64,000 nucleotides of DNA, from the NCBI RefSeq assembly GCF_932526225.1, contig NC_064042.1, positions 14,333,040 to 14,397,039 of the forward strand, read 5' to 3'. The notes below the pieces were generated by a model, which saw only the letters and a list, made by a program, of their open reading frames with translations, did no database searches and was not told where the DNA came from. Source of the stretch: Nematostella vectensis (taxonomy: Eukaryota; Cnidaria; Anthozoa; Actiniaria; Edwardsiidae). Numbering within the stretch: position 1 is the first letter of the stretch; every line of letters begins with the position of its first letter. This document shows positions 21,728-33,700 of the stretch, piece by piece. The position numbers and the translations under genes are program-made.

Positions 21728-24700
21728 GCTTTTAGAGGAAGAGTTTTTAACATGGCTACCAGCTCTGTGGATGATTTAGAAGATGAGAAGTATGTAGTTC
21801 TACTTTAATTTTTAGCAGGTGTTTTACAATATAGGCAGCATGTATTGGCCATAAAAACAAATTCTTGCCATTTTCAAATGTGCCAGTAATAGTAAAAAGC
21901 TGTTTTTGAAAGCTATTTTGAGTGACTTTCCTCTTGCTGTACAAGCAGTGTATATGGCTCTTTAATTTTGTTTACAGTTTTGTATAAGGATTATATCTTT
22001 AAAGTAAAAGCAAAAAAATATAATTTTATAATTTAATTTTTAAATTCCAAAAATGATATAAATAATGTGACCTGTATTTCATTCAAGCTAAACAGGGTAT
22101 AAAAAAGAGACCTAATTTTTTAATTAGATAAATCACATTTAATTTGGGTGTCTGACTCCCAAAAATGAAATGGTGAACTGTATAAATAAAAACAATGAAA
22201 TATTTATCTTTTTTTCAGTGATGAAGAGGAGACATGGCCTGACATTGTTATTACAGGGTATTTGGTAAGTAAGAGAATGTAAGGCTGCCACATACTTCTT
22301 TAGCTTGGCCTGGATTTAGAAAAATCAGAGATGGTTGTAAGGACAAGGAAATGTGTGACACTAAAGGGCCCATACCAAACAATTTTATTTTGTGCAGAAA
22401 TGCTTGAGGCAGGCACAAACATATCCAGGGTTGGCTGAGGGTGGGGGGTGTGGTCATGGATATCATATGGAGAATGACCCACTTGTAGTGGCCAAGAGGG
22501 GTGCATGCTTCCTAATACAGGTACCGCGGATCATGTTGAAAAGTGGGTGGGCTGACAACTGAAAACATCATATCGAAAAACAAAAAAGGAATAAATCATA
22601 GTATCTGACTTGTTTCTGTTGTAAAAAGTGTTGGGGCCGCCCTGCACCAACATAAAGCTAATCTTTTTAGCTGTCTATAAGAGGGTACATAAAGTCACCT
22701 GAGTATGGGTAATATAGCAAAGTTAAGGCCGCATTGTCACCAATTTACTGCCAGAATGCCGAGGAAAAATTAGAATCCACACTATTTAAGAAGCCATCCG
22801 CTCTAAATAAGCAATCACATCATCAAAAAAATTTCCCATAGGCACACTGCTTTTACAATTTTCTTTCACGTTTTCCATTGAAAATAATGTCATAAAGAAA
22901 CATCATATGGCAACAACACTTAATAAGTGTCAGGTTGGTGTCAAGGGAGGTGCACCAATATGGTCACGTGATGTGTGTTGTCATCAATGACGTCACTAAA
23001 AGCAAAAATATTCTGACTTCATCAAAATAAAAAGATTATATTTCATAAAAGAAACATGTATCACAACCAAACTTGGTAGGTGTCATGTATGTTTTTATGT
23101 AAGTGGGCCGCAATGAGATGCTCAAGTGACGTCATCAATGTTTTACTTGAAGTAAAACTATCCTGATGCCATCAAAAACAGAAAATATTCATATCTCATA
23201 AAAGAAACATTGTATAACAACATAACTTGTTCTGTGTCATATATATGTCAAGGGTGGGGAGAGGGGTGCAACAAGATGGTCACGTGATCTGTGAAGTCGA
23301 TGACCTAATCTGAAAAACAAAAATATGCAAATCTTATGATTGAAACATCTTTAGACAACAAGACTTAGAAGATGTCATGAAGGTGAAAGGGCAGCCAGCA
23401 GGACAGTCACGTGATGTGTGACGTATTGAATGACGTCATATACGTCATATTTCATGATATAAAAATCTTAAGGCAACTATTACTTGGGGACGTCACGTGA
23501 GTAACAAGGAAAGTGTAACGGAATGCTCATATGTTGTGTGACGTCAGCGATGACGTCGTAAAAATTCAATACCTCATGATATCGTCAGATAACCAAACTC
23601 AAAATATGTCTTGCAGTTCAAGGATATTTCTTGTGTGACGTCATTGGTAGCGTCGTAAGCAATCGTTAAGTTTATAATAAAATAATTGAACGAATATAAG
23701 CAAACTTTTGGCTTGGGGCTTCGCTTTTAGACAATGCCTAAATCTATATATTACTCATTACTTTTTTGCTCCATATAGGAGAATATAGCTGCGTTTTCTA
23801 CCATGGAAGCAAACGACGATTACAATGCTGGAAACTTCCCAAAGGCCTTGATGCTATTGTCGGAGGCTCTTTCCCTTTATATAAACTTTGGACTGCAAAA
23901 CGACACACTGCTCATGAGAATCGTATGCCTCAGGGCAAGATGCTTTGCTGCAATGGTAAAACATCACTGAAATAATCTGCATATAATGTACTTTTATCTG
24001 AGTGCAAGCACCAATACAGATCGGTGTCTACCCGAAAGGGTTGATGGTATTGCTAAATTCTTAATCCTATGTGCGGTGTCTGCTCCAAGGTGTTTCCTTT
24101 TGGGCGTTGACGTCAAGAAAGTGGTGCGAAGGCGAGATTTAAGGAAGAAATTGTCGTGTGATACGTTTGTCATGTATTTTACTACGTCCCATTATTGTTA
24201 AATCCTTTTTTTATTTAAGCTGTTGCCTGTTATAGTTCTAACGAGTCCGGCCGCTATGACCGCTATGCTGACAGCCCATTGCCGGATTAGCTCCCTAGTG
24301 GAAATTATAGCATTAAATACATTAGTATCATAGTATCAAATATTAGTATTATAGTAGTATTATAGCACAAGCGACGTTTGGGCTATATTGATAAACTTAG
24401 TTGATAATAGTAATTATTTTCTTACCTAGAGATGCTATGTTGAAGCTGTAGAAGAAACAAAGACTAGTAAGTCCCCCACCCCCTCCATCTTTTCCTCCAT
24501 CCCCCAACCCTTTTCTCATCAACCCATCTTCTCCCAACACCCACCCTTCGAACGTTTTGTTCCATTTGTTTTGTTGTATACAGAGTTGAACCTTGCTGAA
24601 TATTCTTATTTTCTAGTATCATCATCGATTTTTGCCTCGATGGGGTGTCCTATGAAGTATTGGAAACTACGAATTTTTATTGAGGAATCTGCGGGAAATA

Positions 24701-27700
24701 TTCCCAGTCGCATGACAACTGCCTTCTTGCTAGCCATACAGGCTCGATTTTTTTACCCCAATGTAAGTGAGATTGTGTGATCCTCATTCCTACAAACCTG
24801 AGAGAGCTTCACAGAACCTTCACCCCAGTCAGATATTTTCTGAAGTCATTGTTATTGTTTATTATACCATCATTTTATTAGCATTTTACTCAATTTAGTT
24901 ATTTAATTTATCTTAATTTTACAGTCTGCAGCGCTCGCTGACGCTTATGAACGCTGCAAACGAAAGTTAAGAAAAGGAGTACGAGAGGTATGTATAGATG
25001 ATCTAATAAAATCGCGCTCATAACAGTACTCCTTAGTCAAATAGATCGTTGCTGCCAACTCACCCCGTTTTCGCGGGAGACTCCTGGCGTCCGGCGATTC
25101 TATGGGGTAGGTACGGAAGCCCAGCGGGGCCATTGCCCTATTCGGTTTCGCATTTCCATGTTTTGCAATCAACATCACGAGTTTGTATTTTGCATTAGCG
25201 AGTTTGTATTTTGCTTTTGCGAGTTTGTACTTTGCAATTGCGAGTTTGTATTTTGCTTTAGCGAGTTTGTATTTTGCTTTAGCGAGTTTGTATTTTGCAT
25301 TAGCGAGTTTGTATTTTGCTTTAGCGAGTTTGTATTTTGCTTTTGCGAGTTTGTATTTTGCATTAGCGAGTTTGTACTTTGCTTTTGCGAGTTTGTATTT
25401 TGCTTTTGCGAGTTTGTACTTTGCTTTTGCGAGTTTGTATTTTGCTTTTGCTAGTTTGTATTTTGCTTTTGCGAGTTTGTACTTTGCATTTGCGAGTTTG
25501 TATTTTGCTTTTGCGAGTTTGTACTTTGCTTTTGCGAGTTTGTATTTTGCATTTGCGAGTTTGTATTTTGCTTTTGCGAGTTTGTATTTTGCTTTCGCTA
25601 GTTTTTACTTTGCATTTGAGAGTTTGTATTTTGCATTAGCGAGTTTGTACTTTGCTTTTGCGAGTTTGTATTTTGCTTTTGCGAGTTTGTATTTGGCTTT
25701 TGCGAGTTTGTATTTTGCTTTTGCGAGTTTGTATTCTGCTTTTGCTAGTTTGTACTTTGCTTTTGCGAGTTTGTACTTTGCATTTGCGAGTTAGTACTTT
25801 GCATTTGCGAGTTTGTAATTTGCTTTTGCGAGTTTGTATTTTGCATTTGCGAGTTTGTATTTTGCTTTTGCGAGTTTGTATTTTGCTTTTGCGAGTTAGT
25901 ACTTTGCATTTGCGAGTTAGTACTTTGCGTTTGCGAGTTAGTACTTTGCATTTGCGAGTTTGTAATTTGCTTTTGCGAGTTTGTATTTTGCTTTTGCGAG
26001 TTTGTATTTTGCTTTCGCTAGTTTTTACTTTGCATTTGCGAGTTTGTATTTTGCTTTAGCGAGTTTGTATTTTGCTTTAGCGAGTTTGTATTTTGCATTA
26101 GCGAGTTTGTACTTTGCTTTTGCGAGTTTGTACTTTGCATTAGCGAGTTTGTACTTTGCTTTTGCGAGTTTGTACTTTGCGTTTGCTAGTTTGTACTTTG
26201 CATTTGCGAGTTTGTATTTTGCTTTTGCGAGTTTGTACTTTGCTTTTGCGAGTTTGTATTTTGCTTTCGCTAGTTTTTACTTTGCATTTGAGAGTTTGTA
26301 TTTTGCATTAGCGAGTTTGTACTTTGCTTTTGCGAGTTTGTATTTTGCTTTTGCGAGATTGTATTTGGCTTTTGCGAGTTTGTATTTTGCTTTTGCGAGT
26401 TTGTATTTTGCTTTTGCGAGTTTGTACTTTGCATTTGCGAGTTTGTACTTTGCATTTGCGAGTTAATACTTTGCTTTTGCGAGTTTGTATTTTGCTTTCG
26501 CTAGTTTTTACTTTGCATTTGAGAGTTTGTATTTTGCATTAGCGAGTTTGTACTTTGCTTTTGCGAGTTTGTATTTTGCTTTTGCGAGTTTGTATTTTGC
26601 TTTAGCGAGTTTGTATTTTGCTTTTGCGAGTTTGTACTTTGCTTTAGCGAGTTTGTATTTTGCTTTTGCGAGTTTGTATTTTGCTTTAGCGAGTTTGTAT
26701 TTTGCTTTTGCGAGTTTGTACTTTGCGTTTGCGAGTTTGTATTTTGCTTTCGCTAGTTTTTACTTTGCTTTTGCGAGTTTGTATTTTGCTTTTGAGAGTT
26801 TGTACTTTGCTTTTGCGGGTTTGTATTTTGCTTTTGCGAGTTTGTATTTTGCATTTGCGAGTTTGTATTTTGCATTTGCGAGTTTGTATTTTGCTTTTGC
26901 GAGTTTGTACTTTGCGTTTGCTAGTTTGTACTTTGCATTTGCGAGTTTGTATTTTGCTTTTGCGAGTTTGTACTTTGCGTTTGCGAGTTTGTATTTTGCT
27001 TTCGCTAGTTTTTACTTTGCATTTGAGAGTTTGTACTTTGCTTTTGCGAGTTTGTATTTTGCTTTCGCTAGTTTTTACTTTGCATTTGAGAGTTTGTATT
27101 TTGCATTAGCGAGTTTGTACTTTGCTTTTGCGAGTTTGTATTTTGCTTTTGTGAGTTTGTATTTGGCTTTTGCGAGTTTGTATTTTGCTTTTGCGAGTTT
27201 GTATTTTGCTTTTGCGAGTTTGTATTTTGCTTTCGCTAGTTTTTACTTTGCATTTGAGAGTTTGTATTTTGCATTAGCGAGTTTGTACTTTGCTTTTGCG
27301 AGTTTGTATTTTGCTTTTGCGAGTTTGTATTTTGCTTTAGCGAGTTTGTATTTTGCATTTGCGAGTTTGTATTTTGCATTTGCGAGTTTGTACTTTGCTT
27401 TTGCAAGTTTGTATTTTGCTTTTGCGAGTTTGTACTTTGCTTTTGCTAGTTTGTACTTTGCTTTTGCGAGTTTGTACTTTGCATTTGCGAGTTTGTATTT
27501 TGCATTTGCGAGTTTGTACTTTGCTTTTGCGAGTTTGTATTTTGCTTTTGCGAGTTTGTATTTTGCTTTTGCGAGTTTGTACTTTGCGTTTGCGAGTTTG
27601 TATTTTGCTTTCGCTAGTTTTTACTTTGCTTTTGCGAGTTTGTATTTTGCTTTTGAGAGTTTGTATTTTGCATTTGCGAGTTTGTACTTTGCATTTGCGA

Positions 27701-30700
27701 GTTTGTATTTTGCTTTCGCTAGTTTTTACTTTGCATTTGAGAGTTTGTATTTTGCTTTTGCTTGTTTGTATTTGGCTTTTGCGAGTTTGTATTTTGCTTT
27801 TGCGAGTTTGTATTTTGCTTTTGCAAGTTTGTATTTGGCTTTTGCGAGTTTGTATTTTGCTTTTGCGAGTTTGTATTTTGCTTTTGCGAGTTTGTATTTG
27901 GCTTTTGCGAGTTTGTATTTTGCTTTTGCGAGTTTGTATTTTGCTTTTGCGAGTTTGTACTTTGCATTTGCGAGTTTGTATTTTGCTTTTGCGAGTTTGT
28001 ACTTTGCATTTGCGAGTTTGTATTTTGCTTTTGCGAGTTTGTACTTTGCATTTGCGAGTTTGTATTTTGCATTAGCGAGTTTGTACTTTGCATTTGCGAG
28101 TTTGTATTTTGCTTTTGCGAGTTTGTATTTTGCTTTTGCGAGTTTGTATTTTGCTTTTGCTAGTTTGTACTTTGCATTTGCGAGTTTGTATTTTGCTTTT
28201 GCGAGTTTGTATTTGCATTTGCGAGTTTGTATTTTGCTTTTGCTAGTTTGTACTTTGCATTTGCGAGTTTGTATTTTGCTTTTGCGAGTTTGTATTTTGC
28301 TTTTGCGAGTTTGTATTTTGCTTTTGCGAGTTTGTACTTTGCATTTGAGAGTTTGTACTTTGCTTTTGCGAGTTTGTATTTTGCTTGTGCGAGTTTGTAC
28401 TTTGCATTTGCGAGTTTGTATTTTGCTTTTGCGAGTTTGTATTTTGCTTTTTCTAGTTTGTATTTTGCTTTTGCGGGTTTGTATTTTGCTTTTGCGAGTT
28501 TGTATTTTGCTTTAGCGAGTTTGTATTTTGCTTTTGCGAGTTTGTATTTTGCTTTTGCGAGTTTGTACTTTGCGTTTGCGAGTTAGTACTTTGCATTTGC
28601 GAGTTAGTACTTTGCATTTGCGAGTTAGTACTTTGCATTTGCGAGTTTGTATTTTGCTTTTGCGAGTTTGTATTTTGCTTTAGCGAGTTTGTATTTTGCT
28701 TTTGCGAGTTTGTATTTTGCTTTTGCGAGTTTGTACTTTGCGTTTGCGAGTTAGTACTTTGCATTTGCGAGTTAGTACTTTGCGTTTGCGAGTTAGTACT
28801 TTGCATTTGCGAGTTTGTAATTTGCTTTTGCGAGTTTGTATTTTGCTTTTGCGAGTTTGTATTTTGCTTTTGCGAGTTTGTATTTTGCATTTGCGAGTTT
28901 GTATTTTGCTTTTGCGAGTTTGTACTTTGCTTTTGCGAGTTTGTATTTTGCTTTTGCGAGTTTGTATTTTGCTTTTGCGAGTTTGTATTTTGCGTTTGCT
29001 AGTTTGTACTTTGCATTTGAGAGTTTGTATTTTGCATTAGCGAGTTTGTACTTTGCTTTTGCGAGTTTGTATTTTGCTTTTGCGAGTTTGTACTTTGCGT
29101 TTGCTAGTTTGTACTTTGCATTTGAGAGTTTGTATTTTGCATTAGCGAGTTTGTACTTTGCTTTTGCGAGTTTGTATTTTGCTTTTGCGAGTTTGTATTT
29201 GGCTTTTGCGAGTTTGTATTTTGCTTTTGCGAGTTTGTATTTTGCTTTTGCGAGTTTGTACTTTGCATTTGCGAGTTTGTACTTTGCATTTGCGAGTTTG
29301 TATTTTGCTTTTGCGAGTTTGTACTTTGCATTTGCGAGTTTGTACTTTGCATTTGCGAGTTTGTATTTTGCTTTTGCGAGTTTGTACTTTGCATTTGCGA
29401 GTTTGTACTTTGCTTTTGCGAGTTTGTATTTTGCTTTCGCTAGTTTTTACTTTGCATTTGAGAGTTTGTATTTTGCATTAGCGAGTTTGTACTTTGCTTT
29501 TGCGAGTTTGTATTTTGCTTTTGCGAGTTTGTACTTTGCTTTTGCGAGTTTGTATTTTGCTTTTGAGAGTTTGTATTTTGCATTAGCGAGTTTGTATTTT
29601 GCTTTTGCGAGTTTGTATTTTGCTTTTGCGAGTTTGTACTTTGCTTTTGCGAGTTTGTATTTTGCTTTTGAGAGTTTGTACTTTGCATTTGCGAGTTTGT
29701 ATTTTGCTTTCGCTAGTTTTTACTTTGCATTTGAGAGTTTGTATTTTGCATTAGCGAGTTTGTACTTTGCTTTTGCGAGTTTGTATTTTGCTTTTGCGAG
29801 TTTGTATTTGGCTTTTGCGAGTTTGTATTTTGCTTTTGCGAGTTTGTATTCTGCTTTTGCTAGTTTGTACTTTGCTTTTGCGAGTTTGTACTTTGCATTT
29901 GCGAGTTAGTACTTTGCATTTGCGAGTTTGTAATTTGCTTTTGCGAGTTTGTATTTTGCTTTTGCGAGTTTGTATTTTGCATTTGCGAGTTTGTATTTTG
30001 CTTTTGCGAGTTTGTACTTTGCTTTTGCGAGTTTGTATTTTGCTTTTGCGAGTTTGTATTTTGCTTTCGCTAGTTTTTACTTTGCATTTGCGAGTTTGTA
30101 TTTTGCTTTAGCGAGTTTGTATTTTGCTTTAGCGAGTTTGTATTTTGCATTAGCGAGTTTGTACTTTGCTTTTGCGAGTTTGTACTTTGCATTAGCGAGT
30201 TTGTACTTTGCTTTTGCGAGTTTGTGCTTTGCGTTTGCTAGTTTGTACTTTGCATTTGCGAGTTTGTATTTTGCTTTTGCGAGTTTGTACTTTGCTTTTG
30301 CGAGTTTGTATTTTGCTTTCGCTAGTTTTTACTTTGCATTTGAGAGTTTGTATTTTGCATTAGCGAGTTTGTACTTTGCTTTTGCGAGTTTGTATTTTGC
30401 TTTTGCGAGATTGTATTTGGCTTTTGCGAGTTTGTATTTTGCTTTTGCGAGTTTGTATTTTGCTTTTGCGAGTTTGTACTTTGCATTTGCGAGTTTGTAC
30501 TTTGCATTAGCGAGTTTGTACTTTGCTTTTGCGAGTTTGTATTTTGCTTTCGCTAGTTTTTACTTTGCATTTGAGAGTTTGTATTTTGCATTAGCGAGTT
30601 TGTACTTTGCTTTTGCGAGTTTGTATTTTGCTTTTGCGAGTTTGTATTTTGCTTTAGCGAGTTTGTATTTTGCTTTTGCGAGTTTGTACTTTGCTTTAGC

Positions 30701-33700
30701 GAGTTTGTATTTTGCTTTTGCGAGTTTGTATTTTGCTTTAGCGAGTTTGTATTTTGCTTTTGCGAGTTTGTACTTTGCGTTTGCGAGTTTGTATTTTGCT
30801 TTCGCTAGTTTTTACTTTGCTTTTGCGAGTTTGTATTTTGCTTTTGAGAGTTTGTACTTTGCTTTTGCGGGTTTGTATTTTGCTTTTGCGAGTTTGTATT
30901 TTGCATTTGCGAGTTTGTATTTTGCATTTGCGAGTTTGTATTTTGCTTTTGCGAGTTTGTACTTTGCGTTTGCTAGTTTGTACTTTGCATTTGCGAGTTT
31001 GTATTTTGCTTTTGCGAGTTTGTACTTTGCGTTTGCGAGTTTGTATTTTGCTTTCGCTAGTTTTTACTTTGCATTTGAGAGTTTGTACTTTGCTTTTGCG
31101 AGTTTGTATTTTGCTTTCGCTAGTTTTTACTTTGCATTTGAGAGTTTGTATTTTGCATTAGCGAGTTTGTACTTTGCTTTTGCGAGTTTGTATTTTGCTT
31201 TTGTGAGTTTGTATTTGGCTTTTGCGAGTTTGTATTTTGCTTTTGCGAGTTTGTATTTTGCTTTTGCGAGTTTGTATTTTGCTTTCGCTAGTTTTTACTT
31301 TGCATTTGAGAGTTTGTATTTTGCATTAGCGAGTTTGTACTTTGCTTTTGCGAGTTTGTATTTTGCTTTTGCGAGTTTGTATTTTGCTTTAGCGAGTTTG
31401 TATTTTGCATTTGCGAGTTTGTATTTTGCATTTGCGAGTTTGTACTTTGCTTTTGCAAGTTTGTATTTTGCTTTTGCGAGTTTGTACTTTGCTTTTGCTA
31501 GTTTGTACTTTGCTTTTGCGAGTTTGTACTTTGCATTTGCGAGTTTGTATTTTGCATTTGCGAGTTTGTACTTTGCTTTTGCGAGTTTGTATTTTGCTTT
31601 TGCGAGTTTGTATTTTGCTTTTGCGAGTTTGTACTTTGCGTTTGCGAGTTTGTATTTTGCTTTCGCTAGTTTTTACTTTGCTTTTGCGAGTTTGTATTTT
31701 GCTTTTGAGAGTTTGTATTTTGCATTTGCGAGTTTGTACTTTGCATTTGCGAGTTTGTATTTTGCTTTCGCTAGTTTTTACTTTGCATTTGAGAGTTTGT
31801 ATTTTGCTTTTGCTTGTTTGTATTTGGCTTTTGCGAGTTTGTATTTTGCTTTAGCGAGTTTGTATTTTGCTTTTGCGAGTTTGTATTTTGCTTTTGCGAG
31901 TTTGTACTTTGCGTTTGCGAGTTTGTATTTTGCTTTTGCAAGTTTGTATTTGGCTTTTGCGAGTTTGTATTTTGCTTTTGCGAGTTTGTATTTTGCTTTT
32001 GCGAGTTTGTATTTGGCTTTTGCGAGTTTGTATTTTGCTTTTGCGAGTTTGTATTTAGCTTTTGCGAGTTTGTACTTTGCATTTGCGAGTTTGTATTTTG
32101 CTTTTGCGAGTTTGTACTTTGCATTTGCGAGTTTGTATTTTGCTTTTGCGAGTTTGTACTTTGCATTTGCGAGTTTGTATTTTGCATTAGCGAGTTTGTA
32201 CTTTGCATTTGCGAGTTTGTATTTTGCTTTTGCGAGTTTGTATTTTGCTTTTGCGAGTTTGTATTTTGCTTTTGCTAGTTTGTACTTTGCATTTGCGAGT
32301 TTGTATTTTGCTTTTGCGAGTTTGTATTTGCATTTGCGAGTTTGTATTTTGCTTTTGCTAGTTTGTACTTTGCATTTGCGAGTTTGTATTTTGCTTTTGC
32401 GAGTTTGTATTTTGCTTTTGCGAGTTTGTATTTTGCTTTTGCGAGTTTGTACTTTGCATTTGAGAGTTTGTACTTTGCTTTCGCTAGTTTTTACTTTGCA
32501 TTTGCGAGTTTGTATTTTGCTTTTGCGAGTTTGTATTTTGCTTTTGCGAGTTTGTACTTTGCTTTTGCTAGTTAGTACTTTGCATTTGCGTGTTTTTATT
32601 TGGCTTTTGTGAGTTTGTACTTTGCTGTTGCTAGTTAGTACTTTGCATTTGCAAGTTTGTAATTTGCTTTTGCGAGTTTGTATTTTGCTTTCGCTAGTTT
32701 TTACTTTGCATTTGCGAGTTTGTATTTTGCTTTTGCGAGTTTGTATTTTGCTTTTGCGAGTTTGTACTTTGCTGTTGCTAGTTAGTACTTTGCAATTGCG
32801 AGTTTGTACTTTGCTGTTGCTAGTTTGTATTTTGCTTTTGCGAGTTTGTACTTTGCATTTGCGAGTTTGTATTTTGCTTTTGCGAGTTTGTATTTTGCTT
32901 TTGCGAGTTTGTATTTTGCTTTTGCGAGTTTGTATTTTGCTTTTGCGAGTTTGTACTTTGCTGTTGCTAGTTAGTACTTTGCAATTGCGAGTTTGTAATT
33001 TGCTTTTGCGAGTTTGTATTTTGCTTTTGCGAGTTTGTATTTTGCTTTTGCGAGTTTGTACTTTGCATTTGCGAGTTTGTATTTTGCTTTTGCGAGTTTG
33101 TACTTTGCTGTTGCTAGTTAGTACTTTGCAATTGCGAGTTTGTACTTTGCTGTTGCTAGTTTGTATTTTGCTTTTGCGAGTTTGTACTTTGCATTTGCGA
33201 GTTTGTATTTTGCTTTTGCGAGTTTGTATTTTGCTTTTGCGAGTTTGTACTTTGCTGTTGCTAGTTAGTACTTTGCAATTGCGAGTTTGTAATTTGCTTT
33301 TGCGAGTTTGTATTTTGCTTTTGCGAGTTTGTATTTTGCTTTTGCGAGTTTGTACTTTGCTGTTGCTAGTTAGTACTTTGCAATTGCGAGTTTGTATTTT
33401 GCTTTTGCGAGTTTGTACTTTGAAATGGCTTGATAATTGTTTGGGGAGGGGTGGGGATTTTTTTTTGCGGGGGGGAGGGGTGGGTATACCCTCAACAGCG
33501 GGCTCGCTGCTATCATTGAGCCAATCAGCAGACGTTTGCCGTTCAGAAAGTTCTTGTTGCGCGCAATATAGATCTCGCATGCGTGTTTGATAAATGGTGC
33601 TTCACACGGGATTATTATTATTTTTTTATTATTGATAGAAAATATGCAAAAAGTCGATTTTCTAGAGAAGGATTTTCTGGAGCGGTAAAAGTCGCTAAAA

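Noticed and set aside
25184-33423. CRISPR array
   Set aside because: Units are contiguous with no unique spacers; eukaryotic context.
25183-33590. Very long open frames (up to 887 codons) on both strands
   Set aside because: They are translations of a stop-free 21-bp satellite, occur in several frames and both strands, drift between frames, and lie in an intron.
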